A stretch of DNA of 64,000 nt from Parastagonospora avenae f. sp. tritici 18332-5 (lineage: Eukaryota > Ascomycota > Dothideomycetes > Pleosporales > Phaeosphaeriaceae): NCBI GenBank assembly GCA_022559985.1, contig JAFJTR010000118.1, forward strand, positions 1 to 64,000. Direction: 5' to 3'. Positions 31,791 to 41,734 of the stretch are shown here, piece by piece (positions within the stretch are counted from its first letter, which is position 1; every line of letters starts with the position of its first letter). Position numbers and translations under genes: made by a program. The notes beneath the pieces were generated by a model. It was not told the origin of the DNA. It saw only the letters and a list, made by a program, of their open reading frames with translations, and made no database searches.

Positions 31791-32667
31791 AAGTGACGTC
31801 GCAGAGTCACGCGCGCATCGCCGTGCTGCAGGTACATAGGAAGTGCGGGAAGGTGAAGATGAGTCGAGTCAAGTGCGAGCGGCGCGTGTGAGACACTGCC
31901 GCCGAGGCTGTTCTGGTTGCGCGCGAGCGTCTAGGGGTCGTCTTCGTGAAACTCGAAGCGCAGAATGTCCATTGTACCTAGTGCAGCTGCCCGAAGTTGT
32001 GTTGTTGCGGCGGGGCATCCCCTGCGCTACCGCATACACAAGCTTTTAGACCGCGGGATGATGGTGGTGCTTCGGAAGGATGCCGAACACCCATGCCGCA
32101 TTTGCGATGGTTCGGTACCGGTACGCCGGGCACTACGGTACGGTATACGACCCTGATTCTTGAGCCAGTGAGGTAAGCTGCGAAGGCTAACTGATGCGTC
32201 TTCGAGTCCTAACCCTGACAGAAAATGTTCAGCCGCTTGCGACGCTCTTCCCTAAACGCCTGTTCTCCGCGACTTCGGGCTATGCGAAGTACGGCCACAG
32301 CGCGTGCCAGATCCATTTTGAGAATTACACCTCGCAGTCGGTCCGCTTCTGACGTCGTTGCGCTTGTCTCAAACGACACCACATCACCTCCAAACTTTAC
32401 TGGCGCCACGGCCTAACTCACAAGCTAATTAATCACATCAGGAGCGGCTTGAAGCCAGCACGAGGACCGGCACCGTGGCTGTGCAGTGCTAAAAACCGTT
32501 CTGTGCGCATAGCATCTATACACAAAAGAGAACAGGGCTGCCGTGACTCACCGTCTGACCGGTGGTAATCATATCTCGCTGCCGAGATGGCTCTTATAGG
32601 CAAATGTACAAGAGGCGGTCGGTGATTAAGCACATCGAGCCACACAACGACTTTTCGATTCTGAACG
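31791..32667. other. Decayed DNA, nothing recognised
   Basis: The stretch between the P450 relic and the aspartic protease relic. It should contain the rest of the P450 but no heme-loop motif is readable in any frame. No other feature is supported. Confidence 0.4.
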
Positions 32668-33348
32668 ATGTCACTCCAATTCTGGAGGTCGCCCGGACAG
32701 GGCTCCAAAGACACCGATCCACTGCTTGAGGCAGCACTTCCTCCGCAAATCGAGGACGATTACCTGAAGACCGACGACGAGGAAGGCGAACTTGTGCTCG
32801 GAGGTCTTCCTAAGGAGCTCGAGAACCTAGACACGATTGAGGTGCCACTCGATCACAGCCGATATTCGTCGGATTACCCGTGGGATTACTGGACTATGAA
32901 CGGCTGACAGATCTCAGTGACAGGCATGTCGTTCTCTCCAAATGGCCCTGAGGATATCACGCCGGTGCTCCAGACGCCCCAGATTGCCGTAATATCGTCA
33001 TCCGTGGCCGTGGATGGCGTTGCCAACCGACGTGGTAAAGAAAATCCACAAAATCATTGGCATACAGTATACCTTTCACTGGATCTAGTGCTATGAGAGA
33101 AGCGAACTGCCTAATTGGACAATCACGTTCGGACCGCATGCGCGATCGATCACATTGACTCCTTGGGACTATCTGATTGAAGTCTACGACAGGGTCCTCA
33201 AGCAGCTCAAATGCATTTCTGCCTTCTTCCCTTTGGAACAATGCGGAGATTAAGGCTTCATCATCTTAGACCAGCCGTTCTTGAATGGATTGTACAGCGT
33301 CCTTGATGCAGATAGGAAGAGCATCTCGTTCGCGAATCGACCGCTGTA
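32668..33348 (+). pseudogene. Pepsin-like aspartic protease relic (C-terminal part)
   Basis: The first frame reads DDEEGELVLGGLPKELENLD, then TIEVPLDHSRYSSD and YWTMNG, a TGA at 32905-32907, then QISVTGMSFSPNG. After a shift near 33020 the text is ALPTDVVKKIHKIIGIQYTF, a TAG, then CYERSELPNWTITFGPHARS, ITLTPWDYLIEV and CISAFFPLEQCG. A TAA and GFIILDQPFLNGLYSVLDAD follow, ending KSISFANRPL and TAG at 33346. This order (GxLxLGG, DTGT-region, LPxITF, xLGxxFLxxxYxVxD) is that of family A1 aspartic proteases, normally secreted or vacuolar. The first catalytic Asp domain is missing and the second DTG is not readable. Inactive. Confidence 0.75.
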
Positions 33349-33467
33349 GAGATTACGATCACTGCCAAAGGCTACACAAACAACTTTCTTAAAAGTCAGT
33401 GTAGAGTAAAACAAAAAGCTCACAGTCATCATGCAAGTATGATGAGGGTCGAAGAGCAAAAACGGGC

Positions 33468-33472
33468 AAAAA
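33468..33472 (-). terminator. RNA polymerase III T-run after 5S rRNA
   Basis: Five Ts on the minus strand directly at the 3' end of the 5S gene, the standard polymerase III stop. Confidence 0.8.
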
Positions 33473-33590
33473 CATACAACAGCGGGGATTCGCCAGTGGT
33501 CACCCACCTGACTACTAATCCGCCGGTGCGCTGCTTAAATATGGCTGAGCGGACGGGAAGCCTTGTATTCAACGCCCTGTGGTCGTATGT
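33472..33590 (-). rRNA. 5S ribosomal RNA
   Basis: The minus strand gives a 119-base RNA. It starts ACATACGACCACAGGGCGTT and ends GCTGTTGTATGT, so the two ends pair in helix I. Hallmark 5S segments are present: TCCCGTCCGCTCAGCC (loop B/C region) and TTAGTAGTCAGGTGGGTGAC followed by CACTGGCGAATCCC. The length and end pairing are those of fungal 5S rRNA. The gene stands alone, not in an rDNA unit, as in many filamentous ascomycetes. The internal promoter used by TFIIIA and RNA polymerase III lies inside the RNA. Spurious protein frames across this site on both strands should be ignored. Confidence 0.95.
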
Positions 33591-34144
33591 GGAGAAACAA
33601 GTCAGTGAAATGAAATATAATAACAAGTGTTATTTTACTTACAGGAGATGTTCGAGAGTAGGTTCAGAGCGTCCATCGAACAACGGCGACTCAACACCAA
33701 CACGAATAACTGCAAAACGTCGAACCTACTATTGTGTATTAACTAAAATTACATCATCTCATCGGTATCCTTTCTAGTGCTTTCATTTCTTCGGGACTTT
33801 GTCATCTTCGCCATTCGGGCCCTTGGGAGGTCCGCAAGCCGGATTCCCAGTTCCACCACTGTTGACTGGGCTTCCTGTGCCGTGGGGCGGGCTTTGTCAC
33901 GATTCGAATCTCGCTTGTTCACCACTACAAGTATGGTACTATGGCGGGGTAAAGTGTGTTCATATTTTGCTCCCCATTTCTACCGCGACAGGCTTCCACC
34001 ACTCTGGACTGGGCCTGCACTCCTTTGATGTCCATCTCCATCGATTGGGTCTCCACCATCCTTGCTTCCACCTTCATGAATTTTACCTTTCTTCCCGCCC
34101 TCTTGTGGCCCGCTACTACCATCCGGACCTCCGCCTCCATCACC

Positions 34145-35932
34145 CTATGTCGCACTTCCACCACCCTGCCCACCACTACACGCGAGATAAGACTGTCGAA
34201 ACAAATCGCCCTCATCATCAGACTCCTCGCCCTTGACATTCCTATCAGCCCATATCGGAGGCGTGTACGGTATGTTGAATGCCTCGCGGTAAAGCCGCAT
34301 ACTCGTGCCCTCCGGCGCAGGCAACTTAAACCGTCCATTATGATCAAGTGACGGGGTTCCATCATCCCATCTCAACTGCTGATTCGGGTTGAGTGCCGCA
34401 ATATCCAGCGGCTCATAAACCACCTCTTTGCCCCTGCCCTCCGGCGCCTGCTTGAAGCTCGGCCAGTCCTGGAATCCCACGCTGTACTTGTCCTTGTACT
34501 TGCTGCGGTAGTCTCTGAAGTTTGGATGGTTGTGAGGAATGTCGGCGGGCACGTGGAACGTGTTTGCGGCGGTTTTGACGGGGAAGATGGGGGAGTGGGG
34601 CGGGGAAAGGACGGGCGATGGTGGCCGGATGTCCATGTATGCGTGCTCGCGCTCACGGCGGCCGTAGGTAGTTTCAGCCCAAGTTGTTGTAGGTACTAGC
34701 TCGTAGGTCTTGTGATCACGCTTTTTTCGGGCGAATTCCCAAAGCAGGCCTTCGACTCCTTCGTCTGTTTGTCTTTCATCGTCAGAGATTTCTGGTGATG
34801 GCGAGCGCGGTGGTACGTCCCTTTCTCCAGGGGGGATTTTCGCTATCATCCCTTCTTCTACGGCTAGGTAGCCTGGCTTGACAATGTCTGTTTGGTCGTA
34901 GGAGTCGTTCCAGTTGTATGATGATTCGCCGGCGGAGATGAACACTCCAGTATCAAGTAAAGTCTTATCCAAGTTCCTCGCGGTCGGTATCGTGTTATGG
35001 ACGTACAGATTAGTAGGAAATATGCGTCGAGATGAATTGTCTTGTGTAGCCTGTGTGTGGAAAGGCTGCATCTGGCGAGCCCTTCGTTGAGTGTGAGTTT
35101 CGAGCATCGGGGATCCATCAACGGCCACATTCTTCCCTTCCGCTGGATTGTCTTCGATACCCGCTCTTCTCCTCTCAATTGCCTGAAGATCCAGGCCCAA
35201 GTTAATCGGAGTTATCGCAACTGGGGGGTCCGCTTCTCCTAGACCGACAGCCAACCTTCTTGCAGCTGGAACAATCAGATGTAGCTTACGTGGGCCAAGC
35301 GCCGGCATATTGATCGTCTCAGTCATGCCCACTTTGTGGCGCTCGTAAGATTCGAATGTCCCCCAAAGAGCGTCTGCATAGCCATTACTATTGTTCCACA
35401 GCATCGGCGCTGCTTCGTTTCGAAATGCCTTTTTAACAGGCCCGCCGTCTTCATCAATGTGTTGAGCGTACTGATTCCGAAACTCTGGTACACGGAAGTG
35501 CAGATTATCCTCGTACTTAGCCGTAGCATTTCTTCTATTCAAATATAGTCGCATCCGTGTCGCGTGCGTAACACCTGCAGCTACGCCCACCTCTGCACTT
35601 TGCTCTGCCCTCTTCAAGGCATTCGCTAGCCGTTCTCTCTGATTCTCCAGAGTATCGTTGATATCGGCTCGAGTCATGCCCTCTGCAATGACAAACTTCT
35701 TCGGTGGCGGCCCTTTCTTCCCTCCTTTCTTCACTCTCTTTGGCTGCGGGGGCTCGACCTCATCTGGCGCGGGTGTGCCTAGCTTTGCAGCAGCGCTGCG
35801 TGTCACCCGAACATTGTCAGGCGGTCTTAGAGGCTCATCGTTCTTGTTGTCAGGTGATTGGGGGAGATTATTATTTCCGTCAGATTGGTTGGGAGGCCCA
35901 TTATTGTTGTCGTTCTTTTGTTTTGGTGCCAT
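34145..35932 (-). CDS. Unknown charged, disordered protein, cluster gene 1
   Basis: 595 residues from the ATG at 35932; a longer in-frame start at 36022 adds an unlikely hydrophobic lead. I recognise no family. The first 100 residues are Asn/Asp/Pro-rich and then basic (PKRVKKGGKKGPPPKKF), suggesting nuclear localisation. A helical segment follows (ADINDTLENQRERLANALKR), then a globular-looking stretch around HFRVPEFRNQYAQHIDEDGG and WGTFESYERHKVGM. The C-terminal third has acidic linkers, EEFARKKRD-like text and FNIPYTPPIWADRNVKGEES. After the TAG at 34147-34145 the same frame stays open with strong Gly/Asp/Lys bias, crosses another TAG at 33982-33980 and ends at TAA 33751-33749. That suggests the ancestral gene was about 130 codons longer and this copy is shortened. 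It is first of a run of similar unknown genes. Confidence 0.7.
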   Translation of the reverse strand: MAPKQKNDNNNGPPNQSDGNNNLPQSPDNKNDEPLRPPDNVRVTRSAAAKLGTPAPDEVEPPQPKRVKKGGKKGPPPKKFVIAEGMTRADINDTLENQRERLANALKRAEQSAEVGVAAGVTHATRMRLYLNRRNATAKYEDNLHFRVPEFRNQYAQHIDEDGGPVKKAFRNEAAPMLWNNSNGYADALWGTFESYERHKVGMTETINMPALGPRKLHLIVPAARRLAVGLGEADPPVAITPINLGLDLQAIERRRAGIEDNPAEGKNVAVDGSPMLETHTQRRARQMQPFHTQATQDNSSRRIFPTNLYVHNTIPTARNLDKTLLDTGVFISAGESSYNWNDSYDQTDIVKPGYLAVEEGMIAKIPPGERDVPPRSPSPEISDDERQTDEGVEGLLWEFARKKRDHKTYELVPTTTWAETTYGRREREHAYMDIRPPSPVLSPPHSPIFPVKTAANTFHVPADIPHNHPNFRDYRSKYKDKYSVGFQDWPSFKQAPEGRGKEVVYEPLDIAALNPNQQLRWDDGTPSLDHNGRFKLPAPEGTSMRLYREAFNIPYTPPIWADRNVKGEESDDEGDLFRQSYLACSGGQGGGSAT

Positions 35933-36220
35933 CTTTTCACGCTGGTCACAAGCACGAAATCGCAAAATGAAGAAAGTTAAGAGCAAGAAAGCGCAGTGGA
36001 GATTCGTCTGAATACACATCAAGTAATATTGCTTTGTTCCGACGGGTACTTCCCATCAAAACCGACTCGAGCCGATATGCCTTTGTTCCCACTTCGAATC
36101 TACACCAATCCGGAACTTTGTTGCACAACAAAGACAATGCGCCAAGATCGTTCTTCAAGCTAGCCTGATTATCTTTTTGTCGCTCACCTGCTCCGAATAT
36201 AGAGCTGACACACACATAAC

Positions 36221-37966
36221 TTATTTGGGTGGAAAAGCCATCTCCATCGGGGAGCGCTCGCGATCATCCTCGTCGAAATCTCCCGACGTCCACAATCTCA
36301 CCCTCCGACCGGCCGCCTTTTCCGTTTCGAAATGCCGCTCTTTACGGCGCCAGCTCCCAAGTTGATCCATGGGCGCTCGTTCCGTGCTTGGCGACACCTG
36401 GTCGTCCATCGTGAGCTTAACAGTGCGATATCTGACGCGCCACGCTTCTGCAACCACAGGATCGGAGTAGGCACCTCGTGGTCGACGCGGGTGAAGTCTT
36501 CGCTCCTTTTCTGCAGATGTTTCCTCCTTCTCTGGTGGAGCCTCGTTATCCTTTCCTGCTACTTCTTTCGTGCTCTTGGCCTTTGAAGCCTTCTGCGACG
36601 ATTGCTTGACACGAGCGCTAGCAGCCTCCTGATCACCATCTCCGGAATCGCCAAAACCATCGATAGGATCCTCATCAGAAATATCCTGGCCGCCGTCAGA
36701 ATTTTCGGGTATAGTATCCCCTTCCTTGCCCACTTTCGGTGATGTGGTATCCCGAAGCACTGCAAGCCCCTCTCCTTTGAGAGATGCAGGAATCTTTCTC
36801 AAAGTGGAACGCTCGAGTTCAAAGCCATCTGGCTGACTAGAAGATGGTCTATCTTGTTCGTCTTTGCTGTTCTCCTTCGACATCTTGCCTGTGCGATTCT
36901 TCCGAGCGACAGGTTGGACTAGCGGGGTTTTCAGCGCCGAAGGTTGGCTACGACTGGTTTGCGACGATACGGCAGAACGAGTTCGCCTAGATGAAACCGC
37001 AATTGATTGCGCACTAGATGCTGTCTTGACTTGTCCCTTGTTACTGTGCTTCGCTGTCTTGCTGACTGCTAGCTTCTTGTCCGCCTTGATTGCGGTGGTG
37101 ACATGAGTTTGCAGATTGCGAGTCGATGTCTTTGACGAAGCTACCTCGTCATCTTCATCTCCATCTTCATCCTCTTCTGGGACGACAGAGAGGTCGTGTC
37201 GCAAAGATGCGGATAGGAGTCGACCGGCATGCTCCTCATCTGTGCCGGCCATGACAGCGTCTGCAATGCCGTGCAGGGCCGGGGTGCTAAATTGAAATGA
37301 TGGCGCTGCGACGTTGGATCCTGTTGTAGACGATGGATTGCGCAGTCGAAGCTTTAGTATACGAGTGGGCTTTGCGGTGGATGAAGCATCGTCGACATTA
37401 GATGGTTCATATATGCTCTCGTTCTTCTTCTGACGCTTGGGTCTGGCACCCGCGTCGGCCAGAGGGGTGCTTTGCTTGCGCTTCCTACTCTCTTTAGGCT
37501 GTGCTGGTGCTGGGACTGGTGCTTGGACAAGCGCACGTGTAGACACCTGAGATCGAGGTAGGCCACCTGCAGCGACTCGTTTGTTGGCGGCAATATCGTC
37601 GGGATGCGCTTCGTCCCACTCTTCAAGCCTGAGGAGCATGTCCTTTTTCTTCGCCGGCCATTGTTTAGCGGTCATCCCAATGCCTCGCATCATCAACTTA
37701 AGATCTGCCACTGTGTATTGCCCGTAGGTAACCATTGTGGGGTACAGTCTCGTCAATATTTGCGTGGTGATAACCGGTGCGGATGGGGTCAGTTGAGCCG
37801 GAAGTTGAAGCTGCGTTGGGTTGCTTGTTGTGGAGGTTGCGACGACCGGGGTAGTTGAGGGGTGAGACGAATGATTTGACCGTGAAGGGAATTTATCAAG
37901 AGGAGGGAAGAGGTGCGAGATGAAATGGTTCCTGGCGGTGGTCGTGCCCTTGACTTTCACGCACAT
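36221..37966 (-). CDS. Unknown protein with SAP-like N-terminus, cluster gene 2
   Basis: 581 residues from ATG 37966, or 504 from ATG 37735, which starts right before the first recognisable domain (MVTYGQYTVADLKLMMRGIG, then AKKKDMLLRLEEWDEAHPDD). That helix-turn-helix pattern resembles a SAP-type DNA-binding module; this is an inference. Basic patches RKRKQS and RPKRQKKNE look like nuclear signals. A long disordered middle is rich in Ser, Lys, Asp and Glu. Near the C-terminus RRPRGAYSDPVVAEAWRVRY recurs in another cluster gene (about 52640-52715, YHDPVVAGAWPVRNQ). No internal stops: this is one of the intact members. It lies 290 bases upstream of cluster gene 1 on the same strand. Confidence 0.75.
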   Translation of the reverse strand: MCVKVKGTTTARNHFISHLFPPLDKFPSRSNHSSHPSTTPVVATSTTSNPTQLQLPAQLTPSAPVITTQILTRLYPTMVTYGQYTVADLKLMMRGIGMTAKQWPAKKKDMLLRLEEWDEAHPDDIAANKRVAAGGLPRSQVSTRALVQAPVPAPAQPKESRKRKQSTPLADAGARPKRQKKNESIYEPSNVDDASSTAKPTRILKLRLRNPSSTTGSNVAAPSFQFSTPALHGIADAVMAGTDEEHAGRLLSASLRHDLSVVPEEDEDGDEDDEVASSKTSTRNLQTHVTTAIKADKKLAVSKTAKHSNKGQVKTASSAQSIAVSSRRTRSAVSSQTSRSQPSALKTPLVQPVARKNRTGKMSKENSKDEQDRPSSSQPDGFELERSTLRKIPASLKGEGLAVLRDTTSPKVGKEGDTIPENSDGGQDISDEDPIDGFGDSGDGDQEAASARVKQSSQKASKAKSTKEVAGKDNEAPPEKEETSAEKERRLHPRRPRGAYSDPVVAEAWRVRYRTVKLTMDDQVSPSTERAPMDQLGSWRRKERHFETEKAAGRRVRLWTSGDFDEDDRERSPMEMAFPPK

Positions 37967-38622
37967 TGGATACGAAATCGCGAGACTCGCGATTGGCTAT
38001 AGCTTTTCACTATGTTTGCTCTGTGAGTGCTACATTGAATCGTTGCGCTTGGGCCTGGCATGGCACCAGTCTGGGCCGGAGGTGTAGGCCCACAGTGCGC
38101 TCATTTCTCTGGGTGCACTATGGCGTAATGTATGGTTATGAGAATATGGCGAGGTAGTATTCTCCACAGATATATACGTCCAGTATAAGGTAGCAGTCGT
38201 GGTCGAGAGCATGCTCAAAGTCATCCACGAATTATATCATATTAGCGTTGATATATAATTCTAAATAGTGGCGTTTGTTTGCGCAACGAGCTCAGAGAAT
38301 TGTTAGCTCACAACATAATTATCCTATCACCGGTTCTAGCTCATTCGGCCTAGACAAGATCACGAGTGAAAAGATAGCGGCCTGGCGGGAGTGATCAGAT
38401 TTGACGACCAGTCAGCGAGCACAGCCATGCCAGGAACTATGTTCACACAAGGTCGGCGCCGCTGGTGGGCGAAAAGTCCCTGGAGTGTAAGGGCATATCC
38501 TCCCGCTGTGGCACTTAGCCCTTCCCAACTCATCCCTAAGGTACCCGCAACTCTTTCGTCCATCTCAACCCGAACACTTCGAAGAAAACACTTTGGTTTT
38601 CAGGATCCCTCAAGTATCAATC

Positions 38623-40410
38623 ATGACCGAATCTCCGCTCGTATCGGTTGAGGCTAGTAACTTAAGTAAGCAACAAGTCGCGCCGGCCACAGCAGCTTCC
38701 GAGGAGAATACAGCGGACAAGATCATAGAAGAAAACCACGCACCGGCTCGTTTGGCTGCCTCGAACGGCCACGTGCCCCATAACGCAGCAAAGCCAGACC
38801 AACCTCGCGTGTCTCGTTTCGCCAACCTCGGCCCCAACGCGCACCTTATTAAAAACGCTGGACAGAAAGACACAGGAGCAATCAAGTCTACTCATAAGAC
38901 CTTCCGTGCTAATGATGTTCAGCCAAATTCGACCGTGCAACAGCGCAAAGTCATCGAAGATGTAGACATGGACGAGCTGGAGGAGCTGTTATTTCCCGCG
39001 GATCCTCGACAGGCCTACCGCGAACGAGGATCGCTACCCATCGACCTGCGCCCGAAGATGCCGAATCATCTGAAGTATGGTGGTACTGTTGTGACCAATC
39101 TTGGATGGCGGCCAATGCACAATCAAAACGCGAGAGTCGTTCGGGGCCCCATTGAGACGTCGCAGGAAGGCGGGATCATGAACAGTAATCTCACAGAGCA
39201 AGAAATCCTGACTGAGAAGCTGAGAAAGCATGCTGCTATCGAAGCAGAGCGCTCAATACAGCAATTAAACGACGAACGCGAACTGGCAGAGCTTTTGGAG
39301 GAATACGAGAAGCCGTTGGTCGACGAGAAGTATTTCGGCCTCGAGAATTACCTGAAACACTCTGGTCAGTCTGAGGAAGGCCGACTCGTCGAGCGCGAGG
39401 AATCAGATGATCCCCTCGGTGCGCAGTCTTCTATCGTAGCTCCGCAGGCGCCTATCCCAACTGGATGCATACTTCGACGCCGACTTGACGGTAACCAGGA
39501 AGAAGCCAAGGCTGGTAAGAAGAAGCGCACCCATTGAGCGAAAATCTTGTCTAACAAACTGCAACCAGATCCAGATGCGTCCTCGTCTCGTCCCTCCAAC
39601 CTAAAAGAGGCTGTAGACAGTGCAGACGTTCCCAACGAAGTCAACGCCGCCACCAAGATTCCGACATCTGAGCCGGCATTAGAGCGGGCCGGCAAGTTCG
39701 AGCTCATTGAAGATGACAGCCATGCAGTTGTTGTGGGCCAGCCGGCCCCGGAAAAGCTCAATATTCGTCTGCATGGCGTCGGTACTGATGGCGATGAAAC
39801 ATTTACTTTCAAGAACATATCGCACGACTCTATCGACTGGTCAAATAAGAGCCACGTTTTGAGCGTCAACAAATGGCGGTATGGCATTTTCCATAGTCGC
39901 GGCATCGCTGTCAAGCGTGTCAACGTCTTCTTCCATCCCAAGGAAGAGGCATGGCTGGTACTCTTCCACAAGAAGATTAAGCTGGTGGTAGAAGCTGGCC
40001 ATATGATCAAGCTACCGGGTCCTGTCCCAACGATGGAGTCCTTCAACAAATTCTTCGTCGGCAAGATATTACAGGATGCCGGTGGAGACGACTTGCTGCC
40101 ACGTGAGCCGCGCGACGAGACGTCAATGAAGAGCAAGTTTCAGTACGTGAAAAGCGGCTTCAAGAACATGCGCGACGTCATGCGTAAGCTCTTGGAAGGT
40201 AAAAAGGGTGGAGTACTCTATGTGCCCGTCATTACAGAAGAGGAGTTCCTTCTATACCAGACGGATGGGACTGTAGCGAACGACGATCCGACGGAGGAAG
40301 GCAAGAATGCGGCCATTGTGGACGGCGCGGAGCGTAGGCGCACATCTCCAAAGCGTAAGCGAGAGTTGGTGGTCGTCGATGGTATGGTAGAGAAGCGTAT
40401 CAAGAAGTAA
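38623..40410 (+). CDS. Unknown 577-residue protein, cluster gene 3 (two exons)
   Basis: Exon 1 38623-39514 and exon 2 39569-40410 are joined by a 54-base intron with GTAAGA donor, CTAAC branch site and CCAG acceptor. Without splicing they look like two separate genes, the second without an ATG, so one spliced gene is the better reading. The N-terminal part has a conserved-looking block DMDELEELLFPADPRQAYRE and the Trp-containing GTVVTNLGWRPMHNQNARVV, then a Glu-rich helix. The C-terminal part is a compact, hydrophobic-rich domain: FTFKNISHDSIDWSNKSHVL, SVNKWRYGIFHSRGIAVKRV, NVFFHPKEEAWLVLFHKK. It ends in a basic tail (RRRTSPKRKREL). I recognise no family; nuclear location is inferred from the tail. 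Intact. Confidence 0.75.
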
Positions 40411-41734
40411 ATCCACGGTGTCGCATGTGGGAATCGTCTTTGCAGCTAGCGGTTGGGTTTTGTCAAATATGAAGCCAGCGATGAAAGCTCAGTCCTTGGC
40501 CCTCAACTCTTGCAGTCATCAAAATTGATGCGATAAAATTGCCCCGATGTCAAACCAATCAATGCCCGTTTCCTTTGCATGCGTTCACAAAGAGGTGAAG
40601 TGCATTGTCTGCGCTAACCCTGTGTACTCAATTGTCAATCTCACTGAGGTACTGTGATTAACATCCCTGAGCCAATGTGAAGGTCAACAGTAGCCAGAAA
40701 TGAGTAGGAACAACTGCCGTGATGGAATGGAAGTGTGTGAATGCGTGGTGATAGAAATGTGAGTCTCGGAGCTGGGAGTGGGGAGTGACGCTTGAAACTA
40801 CTTTGGCTACCGCATAAGTTAACTTATCGATAGGACACGTGCCTGATCCCGACGCTCCTCCGTAATACCTTGCCGACGCATCGGCACTTGTCATGGATGC
40901 GTAGGCTCTTTAATCACAACACCACCCTTTGAAGCAACGTGAAGCGGCACATAAAAGGATGTATTGATTCATTGAACACCGACATGAAGAATGGAGCCGC
41001 AGCCCCCACACGCTCAGTGAGAACCTCGCAAGGCTTAATAAATATATGAACCCAAATTTCAGTTGTAGGTCCTGAAATGCTAGGCAAAACTTCCTAGCTG
41101 CACTCCGAAATCCCCCAAACCTGTCGTAGTTCGAATCGGTTTGGGTGTTTGTCAGCTTATTCTACCGTATACCGTATACCGTATACCGTATCGGCTCGGT
41201 ACGGCATGAATCCGGACATCCGAGCACGTGTGTAAGCTCTCCAAACCCTAGTCACTACAGTAGCACAACTCTGCACCATCGCGGCCTCAAGACACGAGAT
41301 TCCCGTAACTGGGGTAAAGACGGCAGCACCTAGGTAATGACCGACTTGGGAGTGGGCGAAACATATCCCGAGGTCCGACCTCAATGCTTAATTCATTCAA
41401 CAGGAGTTGATTGTCACAGCTCGCAAAATGCTGCCCCGAGCCGACGGAGCCCTCCGCTTAAGCGGGTGCACGGGTATACCACCACGGTCGGTTTCAAGAC
41501 ACGCGTCTACAACGCCTGAGCAATCATAGCGGCCATGCTTGCGCCTGGACCGGCCACATCGAGCCGGCCTTGATGCTTGGCTTATTCACCTGCAGCTGTC
41601 TGCTAGAATTCGCAAAACGCTATCCCGAGCCCGAGCCGTGTACCTTCGGTCGGGCCATTACATATAGACCTGCTTTACATACATGGGAATACTTTTGAAC
41701 AATCTACCTTGAATGATTGATATCTCCCATCACT
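40411..41734. other. Intergenic; repeated 22-bp motif and microsatellite
   Basis: No gene. Apart from the microsatellite at 41163, a motif TCGCAAAAyGCTryCCCGAG occurs at about 41421 and 41609, 75-330 bases upstream of the rhamnosidase start. It may be a duplicated regulatory element, but this is only a guess. Confidence 0.45.
41163..41191. repeat. (ACCGTAT)n microsatellite, about four units
   Basis: Four tandem copies of a 7-base unit TACCGTA, followed by decayed related words (TCGGCTCGGTACGG). Confidence 0.9.

Noticed and set aside
33429..33777. Protein frames on both strands at the 5S locus
   Set aside because: They are translations of the 5S rRNA gene.
41100..41145. tRNA-like GTAGTTCGAATCGGTTTGGG
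   Set aside because: It has a T-loop-like heptamer but no matching D and anticodon arms upstream.
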